From Prauserella endophytica (lineage in GTDB: Bacteria > Actinomycetota > Actinomycetes > Mycobacteriales > Pseudonocardiaceae): 64,000 nt of DNA. This document shows positions 15,751 to 22,957 of this stretch, piece by piece. Positions within the stretch are counted from its first letter, which is position 1. Every line of letters starts with the position of its first letter. The notes beneath the pieces are model-generated. The model made no database searches and was not told the origin of the DNA. It saw only the letters and a program-made list of their open reading frames with translations. The position numbers and the translations under genes are program-made. The stretch is taken from the NCBI RefSeq assembly GCF_005146945.1, contig NZ_SWMS01000001.1:620001-684000 (forward strand), read 5' to 3'.

Positions 15751-15768
15751 GTCGGGGTGACGTAGAGA

Positions 15769-16028
15769 GAGCCGGTGCGCTGGATGCGGGGGTGCCGTCA
15801 CTCCAGGGATACGGGACGGTCGATCATCCAGCGCACCGGCTCCGGCCGTGCCCTGTTCGGGCACGGGCGCCGAGGGCCCTGCCCGGCATCGCCCCTCGCC
15901 ATGCCGGGTGGGCCGCTCGGCTCAGGAGCGCATCGGGTGGCTGTTCCTGTTCGGCGCGGTGAACAGGAACACCCGACGCTGCTCCCGATCGGGTCCCGAC
16001 GCCGCAGGGGCAGGGCGACGCCGGGACC
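15769..16028. other. Multi-hairpin non-coding segment, candidate structured RNA
   Basis: Five consecutive inverted repeats fill this gene-free stretch between convergent genes. (1) 18-bp perfect arms at 15769-15786/15825-15842. (2) 8-bp arms at 15846-15853/15859-15866. (3) 8-bp arms at 15882-15889/15901-15908. (4) 11-bp arms at 15942-15952/15961-15971, extended by CGGG/CCCG. (5) 7-bp arms at 15992-15998/16022-16028. No convincing coding frame exists. The pattern does not match RNase P, tmRNA, SRP RNA or riboswitches I know. The remaining gap (16029-16175) shows nothing recognisable. Confidence 0.45.
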
Positions 16029-16175
16029 AGGCCCCGTCACGACCGGGCGCGGTCGGTCGAGCGGGAAGACTTGAATGCACGGAAGAACCCCTAGGCAAAC
16101 GACTGCGACCTGAACGTCGTCATGACCGGTGAACGGCGAACAACCAGAAGTTGATCTTGGTTTGGACGCACTGCT

Positions 16176-16189
16176 CCCGGTTTACCGGG
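16176..16189 (-). terminator. Hairpin just downstream of the Pro-rich protein gene
   Basis: CCCGGTTTACCGGG is a compact GC stem starting 6 bp past the stop of the minus-strand gene ending at 16195. There is no T-run, so at best it is an actinobacterial I-shaped terminator. Confidence 0.35.
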
Positions 16190-16194
16190 CCGGG

Positions 16195-17289
16195 TCAGTC
16201 CGGGGTGGTGGTGGGCAGGGCGGCTTCCCTGCCAGCGCCGTCGGCGTCGTGATCGCGGCTGGCTCCGATGAGCCGGAGCTGGGTCAGGGTGGGCGCCCAG
16301 CTCAGGATGCCGTGGACCGACCGGCCCGCGGCGTTGTCCTGAGGGGCGGCGATGCTGCAGGAGCCGGTGGCGAAGCTGACAGGGCCCGCGGGCAGCGGGT
16401 TCAGGGGACCGCCTCCGCCGGGCGCCCCGCCGCCACCGGCCTCGGGGGCGTCGGTGGCGTTCGACTCGGCCGACGACGGCACCGGCGTGGTCGCCAGAAG
16501 CGTGGCGTCGGACTGCGCGGTCGCCTGCGGGGCCGCGGTCGCTGGCCGGTCCTGCGCGGGCGCACGCACCGGGGTAGGCCTGTCGGGCACGGTCGCGGGA
16601 ACCGGATCGGCGGGCACCGCGATGACCGCGCCGTCGCCGCTGCCGGCCTCGGGCACCGAGGGCAGCGTGAGGTCGACCTCGGGCAGCGTGATGCCCAGCT
16701 CGGGCAGCGTGCCGGGCACGTCGACGATCGGGGCGATGCCCTCGATCGTGCCGTTGAGGGCGCCGGTGACGCCGTTGACGGTGGTCTGCACCGTCTGGGG
16801 CACGGTGCCGACCGTGTTGTGCACCGTGGTGGTGACGGTGCCGACGAGGTTGTTGACGGTCTTGTTGACCGTGCCGAGTAGCCCGCCGACCGGGTTCTGC
16901 GGGGTGTAGGTCTGCCGCGGCTCGGGAGCCACCGGAGCGGGAGGCTCGACTTGAGCGTCCAGGGGCGAAGTCTGCTCGGGCTCAGGCTCCGGTGCGGGCG
17001 GAGGGCCATCGACGGGCCCAGGCACGGGAGCCTGTTCCACCGGCCCGTCCGCGGTGGCGGCGTGCTCGGCCGCCTCCTCCGGCAGCACCGGTTCGGCTTC
17101 CTCGCGGGGCTCCGCAGGCTCGTCCTCGGAAACCGCGCTGGTCACGCCGGTGCCGTGGGCACAGGGCTCGTCGGTGCTCGCCAGCGCGGCGGAGGAAAGC
17201 AAGGCCGTCAGCAGCCAGCCTCCCGCGGCGACGCCCACGACGATCAGGAAGCGCGGCAGGGCAGCCGAAAGGAGTTCGGATGCGCGCAC
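16195..17289 (-). CDS. Exported, Pro-rich envelope-associated protein of unknown function
   Basis: This protein of about 364 residues has an N-terminal hydrophobic segment (FLIVVGVAAGGWLLTALLSS) ending in ALAST, which reads as a signal peptide or anchor. Then come a Pro/Glu-rich region, a low-complexity Thr/Val/Asn repeat block built on variations of TVNxxVGTVxxTV, and a Pro/Ala-rich C-terminus. GTG at 17289 is chosen because GAGGAG lies 10 bp upstream and the signal sequence follows. The composition suggests a cell-wall spacer protein. I do not recognise a family. Confidence 0.6.
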   Translation of the reverse strand: MRASELLSAALPRFLIVVGVAAGGWLLTALLSSAALASTDEPCAHGTGVTSAVSEDEPAEPREEAEPVLPEEAAEHAATADGPVEQAPVPGPVDGPPPAPEPEPEQTSPLDAQVEPPAPVAPEPRQTYTPQNPVGGLLGTVNKTVNNLVGTVTTTVHNTVGTVPQTVQTTVNGVTGALNGTIEGIAPIVDVPGTLPELGITLPEVDLTLPSVPEAGSGDGAVIAVPADPVPATVPDRPTPVRAPAQDRPATAAPQATAQSDATLLATTPVPSSAESNATDAPEAGGGGAPGGGGPLNPLPAGPVSFATGSCSIAAPQDNAAGRSVHGILSWAPTLTQLRLIGASRDHDADGAGREAALPTTTPD

Positions 17290-17404
17290 GCCACCCAATC
17301 TCCTCACCGGAACCACCGCCGTCTGCCAGTTGATCTTCCTGCGCCCCTCTGACCAGGCCGTGCCTAGGCCGGGACTGCTATTTCTAGCACCGGTGGGGAG
17401 TGTT

Positions 17405-18607
17405 TCACCTCGTGCGCGTTCGATCCACCCCGGACGGCCCAATCGTCGCGAGCCCATGGAGTCGTTCGATCGCTTCGTCGAGCACCTCGTCGCGCTTACA
17501 GAACGCGAAGCGGAGCACGTGATTCCACCCTTCCGGGTGGTCGGTGAACACCTTGACGGGCACCGCGGCGACCCCGACTCGCTCCGGGAGTTGCCAGGCC
17601 AGCTCGGCGGCGTCGGTGAACCCGAGCGGCCGGACGTCGGCGCACACGAAGTACGTGCCCGCGCTCGGCCACACCGCGAAACCGGCCTCGGCCAGGCCCT
17701 TCGTGAGCCGGTCGCGCTTCGCGGCGAGTGCCGTGCGCAGCTGCTCGACCCAGTCCAGCTCGTGTTCGAGCGCGTACGCGACGGCGGGCTGCAGCGGGCC
17801 GCCGGAGACGAACGTGAGGAACTGCTTGGTGGCCTTCACCGCGGCGACCAGCTCCGGGGTCGCGCACACCCAGCCGATCTTCCAGCCCGTGCAGTTGAAG
17901 GTCTTGCCCGCGCTGGAGATCGACACCGTGCGCTCGCGCATGCCCGGCAGGGTCGCCAGCGGCACGTGCTCGTTGTCGTCGAAGACGAGGTGTTCGTAGA
18001 CCTCGTCGGTGATGGCCACGAGGTCGTGCTCGACGCACACCTCGGCGATGGCGGACAGCTCCGCGCGCGTGAACACGGTGCCGGTGGGGTTGTGCGGCGA
18101 GTTGACCAGTATCGCGCGGGTCGCGGGCGTGACGGCGGCACGCAGCGCGTCGGTGTCGAGTGCGAACCGGCCTTGCGCCGACACCAGCGACACGACGCGC
18201 CTGGTGGCGCCCGCCATGGCGACCGAGGCGGCGTAGGAGTCGTAGTACGGCTCGATGACGATCACCTCGTCACCCGGCTCGGTCAGCGCGAGCAGGCTCG
18301 CCGCGATGGCCTCGGTCGCGCCAGCCGTGACGAGGATCTCGGTGTCCGGGTCGTAGTGGGTGCCGTAGCGGGTCCGGTGCGCCGCGATGGCCGCGCGCAG
18401 CTCCGGCCTGCCCGGGCCGGGCGGGTACTGGTTGGCGCCGCCGAACAGCGCGTCCCTCGCCGCGTCGAGCATGCCCGAGGGGCCGTCGGTGTCGGGGAAG
18501 CCCTGGCCGAGGTTGACGGCTCCCGTCCGCACGGCCAGCGCCGTCATCTCGGCGAAGATGGTCGAGGTGAAGGGCTGCAGGCGGGGGACGAGTATCGGTT
18601 CACGCAC
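17405..18607 (-). CDS. PLP-dependent class I/II aminotransferase (DapC-like)
   Basis: This 400-residue fold-type I aminotransferase has GQGFPD and YPPGPGRPELR in the N-terminal part, NSPHNPTG, the DEVYEHLVFDD strand and the PLP lysine in SSAGKTFNCTGWKIGW. The closest type I know is the actinobacterial N-succinyldiaminopimelate aminotransferase/DapC-like group, also annotated as kynurenine or methionine aminotransferase. The substrate is undecided. It starts at GTG 18607 and is divergent from the DUF445 gene with only 29 bp between starts. Confidence 0.85.
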   Translation of the reverse strand: MREPILVPRLQPFTSTIFAEMTALAVRTGAVNLGQGFPDTDGPSGMLDAARDALFGGANQYPPGPGRPELRAAIAAHRTRYGTHYDPDTEILVTAGATEAIAASLLALTEPGDEVIVIEPYYDSYAASVAMAGATRRVVSLVSAQGRFALDTDALRAAVTPATRAILVNSPHNPTGTVFTRAELSAIAEVCVEHDLVAITDEVYEHLVFDDNEHVPLATLPGMRERTVSISSAGKTFNCTGWKIGWVCATPELVAAVKATKQFLTFVSGGPLQPAVAYALEHELDWVEQLRTALAAKRDRLTKGLAEAGFAVWPSAGTYFVCADVRPLGFTDAAELAWQLPERVGVAAVPVKVFTDHPEGWNHVLRFAFCKRDEVLDEAIERLHGLATIGPSGVDRTRTR

Positions 18608-18636
18608 GATCGCCCATCCTCACGGACAATGAGGGT

Positions 18637-19932
18637 GTGGAGCAACCGAGGTCCGTCACCGCGCCGGCCCAACCGCCAGGTGGGCTCGCGCGCGAGGAGA
18701 GCAAGCGGCGCGGTCTGCGCAGGATGAAGCTGGTCGCACTGTCGTTCCTGCTCGGCGCGACGGTGATCTTCCTGCTCACGAGCTGGGCGCAGTCGGCGGG
18801 CTGGGGTCCGTGGGTCGGCTACGTGCGGGCGGCCGCCGAGGCCGGCATGGTGGGTGCGCTGGCCGACTGGTTCGCCGTCACGGCGCTGTTCCGGCATCCG
18901 CTGGGGATCAAGATCCCGCACACGGCGATCATCCCGAACAAGAAGGACGTGCTCGGCGACAGCCTCGGCGATTTCGTCGGCTCGAACTTCCTCTCCGAGA
19001 CCGTGGTTCGCGACAAGCTGCGCCGGGTCGAGATCGCGAGCAGGACGGGAGAGTGGCTCGCCAAGCCGGAGAACGCCGAGCGCGCCACCGCCGAGTTGTC
19101 CAACATCGTGCGCGGCGCGGTGACGATCCTGCGCGACGACGACGTGCAGGCCGTGCTGGAGCAGGCGGTGGTGCGCAGGGTGGTCGAGCGTGACTGGGGC
19201 CCGCCGCTGGGCAAGCTGCTGGAGCAGGTGCTCACCGATGGCGCCCACTACCGGCTCGTCGACCTCATGTGCGACCGCGCGTACGAGTGGGTGCGCACCA
19301 ACCACACCACGGTGCTGCGCGTGGTGTCCGACCGCGCGCCGTCGTGGTCGCCGAGGTTCGTCGACGAGATGCTCGCCGACAAGGTCTACGGCGAGGTGCT
19401 GGCGTTCGCGTGGGCCGTCAAGACCGATGTCAACCACCCGATGCGGCTGGCGCTCGACAAGTTCCTCGGCGAGTTCGCGCAGGACCTGCAGAAGGACGCC
19501 GAGACGATGGCGCGTGCCGAGCAGGTCAAGCAGCAGCTGATCCAGCACCCCGAGGTGCAGAAGCTGATCGGCTCCGCGTGGTCGACGGCCAAGGACATGC
19601 TGCTCACCGCGGCCGAGGACCCGTCGAGCGAGCTGCGAAGGCGCGTACGGGAAGGGCTGCTCACGCTGGGTACGCGGCTGCAGTCCGACCCCGCGCTCGC
19701 GGGCAAGGTTGACGGCTGGGTGGAGAGCGCCGCGGCTTACGTGGTGACCCACTACTCCAAGGAGATCACCACGATCATCACCGACACCGTCGAGCGCTGG
19801 GACGCCGACGAGACGTCGCGCAAGGTCGAGCTCCAGGTGGGGCGCGACCTGCAGTTCATCCGCATCAACGGCACGGTGGTCGGCGCGCTGGCCGGGCTGC
19901 TGATCTACACGGTCGCCCAGATGTTGTTCTGA
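18637..19932 (+). CDS. DUF445-family membrane protein
   Basis: This 431-residue protein has one N-terminal membrane segment (MKLVALSFLLGATVIFLLTS), a re-entrant region with GMVGALADWFAVTALFRHPLG (the DUF445 signature), a long helical domain, and a C-terminal membrane segment (GTVVGALAGLLIYTVAQ). Members such as YjiN/YheB are conserved but uncharacterised. GTG at 18637 fits. It lies 4 bp upstream of the cycloligase-like gene and is probably cotranscribed with it. Confidence 0.85.
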   Translation: MEQPRSVTAPAQPPGGLAREESKRRGLRRMKLVALSFLLGATVIFLLTSWAQSAGWGPWVGYVRAAAEAGMVGALADWFAVTALFRHPLGIKIPHTAIIPNKKDVLGDSLGDFVGSNFLSETVVRDKLRRVEIASRTGEWLAKPENAERATAELSNIVRGAVTILRDDDVQAVLEQAVVRRVVERDWGPPLGKLLEQVLTDGAHYRLVDLMCDRAYEWVRTNHTTVLRVVSDRAPSWSPRFVDEMLADKVYGEVLAFAWAVKTDVNHPMRLALDKFLGEFAQDLQKDAETMARAEQVKQQLIQHPEVQKLIGSAWSTAKDMLLTAAEDPSSELRRRVREGLLTLGTRLQSDPALAGKVDGWVESAAAYVVTHYSKEITTIITDTVERWDADETSRKVELQVGRDLQFIRINGTVVGALAGLLIYTVAQMLF

Positions 19933-19936
19933 CGCC

Positions 19937-20653
19937 ATGGGCGACGTCGAGTCCGCGAAGCAGGAGGTCCGGCAGCGGGTGTGGGAGCTGCTGGAACGCG
20001 AGAAGCTCGCGCGGTTCCCCGGCGCGCGGGGCCGGATCCCGAACTTCGTGGGCGCCGACGAGGCGGCCGCCGCGCTGGCGGGGCTGCGCGAGTGGGCGAC
20101 GGCCTCGGTCGTGAAGGCCAACCCGGACAGCCCGCAGCTGCCGGTGCGCTCACGGGCGCTCGCGGCAGGCAAGCTGCTCTACATGGCGGTGCCGAAGCTG
20201 ACGGACGCGCGCCCGTTCGTGCTGCTGGACCCGGCGAAGGTGAGCGAGTCGTCCCGAAGGGCGGCGGCGAAGGACCGTGCGCTGCGGATGGGCTCCCCGG
20301 TGTCGGTGCCCGAGATGCGGCGGGTGGATCTCGTGGTGTGCGGGACGGTCGCCGTGAACCGCGAGGGTGTGCGCGTCGGCAAGGGCGGCGGGTTCTCCGA
20401 CATCGAGTTCGGTCTGCTCGTCGAGGCCGGGCTGGTCGGCGACGACACGGTGATCGCCACGACGGTGCACTCGCGGCAGGTGCTCGACGAGCCGCTGCCG
20501 GAGACCGACCACGATTTCCGCGTGGACGTGGTGGTGACGCCGGACGAGGTGATCCGGGCGCCGCGCAGGAAGCGGAGCACGGGGATCCTGTGGGATCACC
20601 TGCCCGAGGAGAAGATCGCGGAGATTCCCGCGCTGGCGGCCCGCCGACCGTAG
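19937..20653 (+). CDS. 5-formyltetrahydrofolate cyclo-ligase family protein
   Basis: This 238-residue protein carries the family motifs PNFVGADEAA, VNREGVRVGKGGGFSDIEFG (nucleotide/substrate loop) and TTVHSRQV. In the type enzyme, MTHFS converts 5-formyl-THF to 5,10-methenyl-THF with ATP. The GKGGGFSDIE form resembles the MTHFSD-like subgroup, whose activity is less certain. It lies 4 bp after the DUF445 gene. A functional link to the formyl-THF-dependent siderophore formyltransferase is possible but not shown. Confidence 0.8.
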   Translation: MGDVESAKQEVRQRVWELLEREKLARFPGARGRIPNFVGADEAAAALAGLREWATASVVKANPDSPQLPVRSRALAAGKLLYMAVPKLTDARPFVLLDPAKVSESSRRAAAKDRALRMGSPVSVPEMRRVDLVVCGTVAVNREGVRVGKGGGFSDIEFGLLVEAGLVGDDTVIATTVHSRQVLDEPLPETDHDFRVDVVVTPDEVIRAPRRKRSTGILWDHLPEEKIAEIPALAARRP

Positions 20654-20690
20654 AGGGATCCCCCGGCCGAGGACACCCGGCTGGGGGAGG

Positions 20691-20730
20691 TTATCCACAG
20701 TTGGGGAAGTTATCCACCGAGTTATCCACA
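20691..20730 (+). promoter_or_regulatory. Cluster of three DnaA-box sequences
   Basis: TTATCCACA (20691-20699), TTATCCACC (20710-20718) and TTATCCACA (20722-20730) lie in the same orientation within 40 bp, in the 80-bp gap between two convergent genes. Two of the three are exact matches to the high-affinity DnaA box. No replication gene or AT-rich unwinding region is adjacent, so an origin is unlikely; a DnaA-titration site is the more reasonable idea. Confidence 0.5.
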
Positions 20731-20733
20731 GGG

Positions 20734-21195
20734 TCATCGCTCTGTGGAGCGTTCGCGGAAGGCCCGCGCCTTCTGCCGGTTGCCGCACACCTTCATCGAG
20801 CACCACGTGCGTGAGCGGTTGCGCGACTGGTCGTAGAACGCCCACCGGCAATCATCGGCGGGGCAGATCTTCAGGCGGTCCCACTCGCCTCGAACGGCAA
20901 GGCGCGCCGCGGCGGCGAACACCGCGCCCACGGCCGAGGCGGCTGCCAGTTCCGGCCCCGCCGCCGACAGCGTGACCTCGACCGGTGCGCCGACCTCCGC
21001 GGGCATGGCGTCCGGGTCGCCGAGCGCGGCGCGGAGGGCGCCCCGGGCACGCACCGCGTCGGCGAGCGCGTCGGGGCGGAGGTCCCGTTCACGTGCCCAC
21101 GCGTGCCAGTCCGGCTCCGTCCGCAGCACGTCGGTGTCCTGCTCGACGTCAACGGTGTTCAGGAAGCCGAGAACGAGGGAAACATCAGGGGACAC
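20734..21195 (-). CDS. CGNR zinc-finger transcriptional regulator, second copy
   Basis: This 153-residue protein has an N-terminal ABATE-like start (LVLGFLNTVDVEQ) and a C-terminal CGNR finger: CPADDCRWAFYDQSRNRSRTWCSM followed by CGNRQKARAFRER (key parts CPADDC, WCSMKVCGNR). It is divergent from a VOC-family gene. It is the second such regulator in the window (8661-9212), and both gene starts have GGTGGTTA-type half-sites nearby. GTG at 21195 starts the protein. The role is presumably control of the divergent VOC gene. Confidence 0.85.
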   Translation of the reverse strand: MSPDVSLVLGFLNTVDVEQDTDVLRTEPDWHAWARERDLRPDALADAVRARGALRAALGDPDAMPAEVGAPVEVTLSAAGPELAAASAVGAVFAAAARLAVRGEWDRLKICPADDCRWAFYDQSRNRSRTWCSMKVCGNRQKARAFRERSTER

Positions 21196-21215
21196 GTCAC
21201 CAGTGTATTGCCGAC

Positions 21216-21245
21216 GGTGGTTGCCCAGGACGGGAAGTAACCACC
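21216..21245. promoter_or_regulatory. Inverted repeat between CGNR regulator and VOC gene
   Basis: GGTGGTT (21216-21222) and AACCACC (21239-21245) form perfect 7-bp arms separated by 16 bp, in the 82-bp divergent spacer. Read on the minus strand, the second arm is GGTGGTTAC, close to GGTGGTTAG beside the other CGNR gene, which supports a shared recognition half-site. Confidence 0.55.
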
Positions 21246-21277
21246 ATACTGCGTTGACAAGTTATGAGGAGGTAGTG

Positions 21278-21649
21278 ATGAGTGCAGGTGTCAAGTTCGG
21301 TTGCGTGGCGCTCGACTGCCCGGACCCTTACGGGCTGGCGGGGTTCTACGGTGAGCTGCTCGGCTGGAAGATCCACGACGAGAACAAGCCGGGCGACCGA
21401 TGGGTCACGCTCGTCAACCCCGACGGCGGCGCTGACATCTGTTTCCAGGAGGACCCCGCGTACCGGCCGCCGACGTGGCCGTCCAACGAGCGCGCGCAGA
21501 TGCTGCACCTCGACTTCGACGTGCCCGACATCGACGCCGAGCACCACCGCGTGCTGGACCTCGGCGCCCGGCTGCTCGACGACGAGCCGAAGACGTTCCG
21601 CGTCTACGCCGACCCGGCAGGCCACCCCTTCTGCCTCTGCGCCTGCTGA
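21278..21649 (+). CDS. VOC-family (glyoxalase/bleomycin-resistance-like) protein
   Basis: This 123-residue single-domain protein has the beta-alpha-beta-beta-beta repeats of the vicinal oxygen chelate fold: FGCVALDCPDPYGLAGFYGELLGW at the start and LHLDFDVPDIDAEHHRVLDLGA in the second half, ending DPAGHPFCLC. Members include antibiotic-binding proteins and glyoxalase-like enzymes; the substrate is unknown. GAGGAGG lies six bases before the ATG at 21278. The divergent CGNR gene probably regulates it. Confidence 0.85.
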   Translation: MSAGVKFGCVALDCPDPYGLAGFYGELLGWKIHDENKPGDRWVTLVNPDGGADICFQEDPAYRPPTWPSNERAQMLHLDFDVPDIDAEHHRVLDLGARLLDDEPKTFRVYADPAGHPFCLCAC

Positions 21650-21661
21650 CCCTCACTGCGA

Positions 21662-21761
21662 CCAAGGCCACCTTTGGTGCGTGGAATCGACACAGTGGCG
21701 CGTCAGCGTCTCCGTTTGGGCGGTGGGGGGAGACGGGCGGGCGCAACAAAGGTGGCCTTGG
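21662..21761. repeat. Palindromic repeat, copy 2 (long form)
   Basis: CCAAGGCCACCTTTG (21662-21676) and CAAAGGTGGCCTTGG (21747-21761) are perfect 15-bp arms flanking a 70-bp interior that starts GTGCGTGGAATC and ends AGACGGGCGGGCGCAA. The interior is homologous to the reverse complement of copy 3 (31038-31139). It fills the gap between the VOC gene and the end of the enolase-family gene. Confidence 0.8.
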
Positions 21762-21770
21762 GGAGCGTTC

Positions 21771-22955
21771 TCAGAACTTGGGGAGGGCGTGCGAGCGCGT
21801 CAGCGCCAAGGAGTCGGTGAAGGCGAAGCTCGCGCCTTCCGCGCGGTACAGCTCCGCGTAGCGGGCGACCCGATCCGCGTCGAGGGTCACGCCCAGGCCG
21901 GGCGCCGTCGGCACCGGGACGCGGCCCCCTTCGTATCCGTCGATCCCGCCGCCGAAGCCCACCGTCACGTCGTCGGCCAGCAGCGCCCCGTACGCCTGGT
22001 TGGCGTAGGTGAAGTTCGGCGTCGCCGCGATCGCGTGCACGGCCGCCGCCAGCGCCACGCCCAGCTCGCCGAGGCTGTGCTTGACCACCGGCAGCCCGGC
22101 GGCCTCCGCGATACCGGCCGATCGTTTGAGGTTCAGCAGCCCGCCGTCCAGCTGGTTGTCCACGGACAGCGCGTCGGCCGCCCCCGCTCTGATCACCGCG
22201 AGCTGGTCGAAACGCGTCCAGCTCGCCTCGTTCGCCAGCAGCGGCACGTCGATCCGGCTACGCACGTAGGCCATTTCCGCCAGGTTCCGTCCCGACACGG
22301 GCTGCTCCACGAGCTCGAGCCCGAACCGCGCCAGCTCGCCGATCACGCGCACCGCCGTGCCCGGCGCCCACGCCTCGTTGGCGTCCACGCGCAGCCGTGC
22401 CTCGGGTCCCGCGCCGTCGCGCAGCGCTTCCACGCGCTCGACATCGGCATGCGGGTCGTCGGAGCCCACCTTCAGGTAGCAGGTGGAGAAACCGGACTTC
22501 ACCGCGAGCCGCGCCTCGGCGGCCACCTGCTCCGGTTCCCCGCGCGCGACGTAGTAGAAGCACTCGACGCGGTCGCGGAACCGTCCGCCCAGCAGGTTCA
22601 CCAGCGGCTGCCCGCACACCTTGCCCGCGAGGTCCCAGCACGCCATCTCCACCGCCGCGATCGCCGGACTCGTCGCCTTCAAGTGGTGCCACGTGCCCAC
22701 CAGTTCGATCCGGCGCACCAGCCGTTCCACCGCGAACGGGTCCTCGCCGAGCACGAGCGGCTCGATGCCGCGCAGCACCGCGAGCACGATGTCCGCCGAC
22801 GGGTACGCGGCCGCCTCGCCGAGCCCCGTGACGCCCTCGTCGGTTTCCACCTCGACGAGCACGCTCACCTGGCCGCGCCGTCTGCCGAACGCCCAGATCT
22901 CCTCGGCGCGGTACGGCACGGCCACCGGGGTCGCGCGGATCGCCGTGATACGCAT
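21771..22955 (-). CDS. Enolase-superfamily protein (mandelate racemase/muconate-lactonizing enzyme type)
   Basis: This 394-residue protein has an N-terminal capping domain and a C-terminal barrel. It shows CYLKVGSDD (the region of the KxK base), RVDANEAW (first metal Asp), LVEQPVSG (metal Glu), LLANEASW (third ligand position) and VVKHSLGELG. The LSVDNQLDGG segment is not the classical MLE Lys-containing strand, so the reaction cannot be assigned. ATG at 22955 is two bases after the M24 gene stop, indicating a two-gene operon under a divergent LysR. Confidence 0.8.
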   Translation of the reverse strand: MRITAIRATPVAVPYRAEEIWAFGRRRGQVSVLVEVETDEGVTGLGEAAAYPSADIVLAVLRGIEPLVLGEDPFAVERLVRRIELVGTWHHLKATSPAIAAVEMACWDLAGKVCGQPLVNLLGGRFRDRVECFYYVARGEPEQVAAEARLAVKSGFSTCYLKVGSDDPHADVERVEALRDGAGPEARLRVDANEAWAPGTAVRVIGELARFGLELVEQPVSGRNLAEMAYVRSRIDVPLLANEASWTRFDQLAVIRAGAADALSVDNQLDGGLLNLKRSAGIAEAAGLPVVKHSLGELGVALAAAVHAIAATPNFTYANQAYGALLADDVTVGFGGGIDGYEGGRVPVPTAPGLGVTLDADRVARYAELYRAEGASFAFTDSLALTRSHALPKF

Positions 22956-22957
22956 CG

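Noticed and set aside
15798-16040. Small minus-strand frame in the multi-hairpin region
   Set aside because: It has no ribosome-binding site, a Pro/Arg-rich composition and crosses several perfect hairpins, so it is not treated as a gene.
20691-20730. Replication origin
   Set aside because: Three DnaA boxes are present but there is no dnaA/dnaN, no AT-rich unwinding region and no further boxes; a titration cluster is more reasonable.
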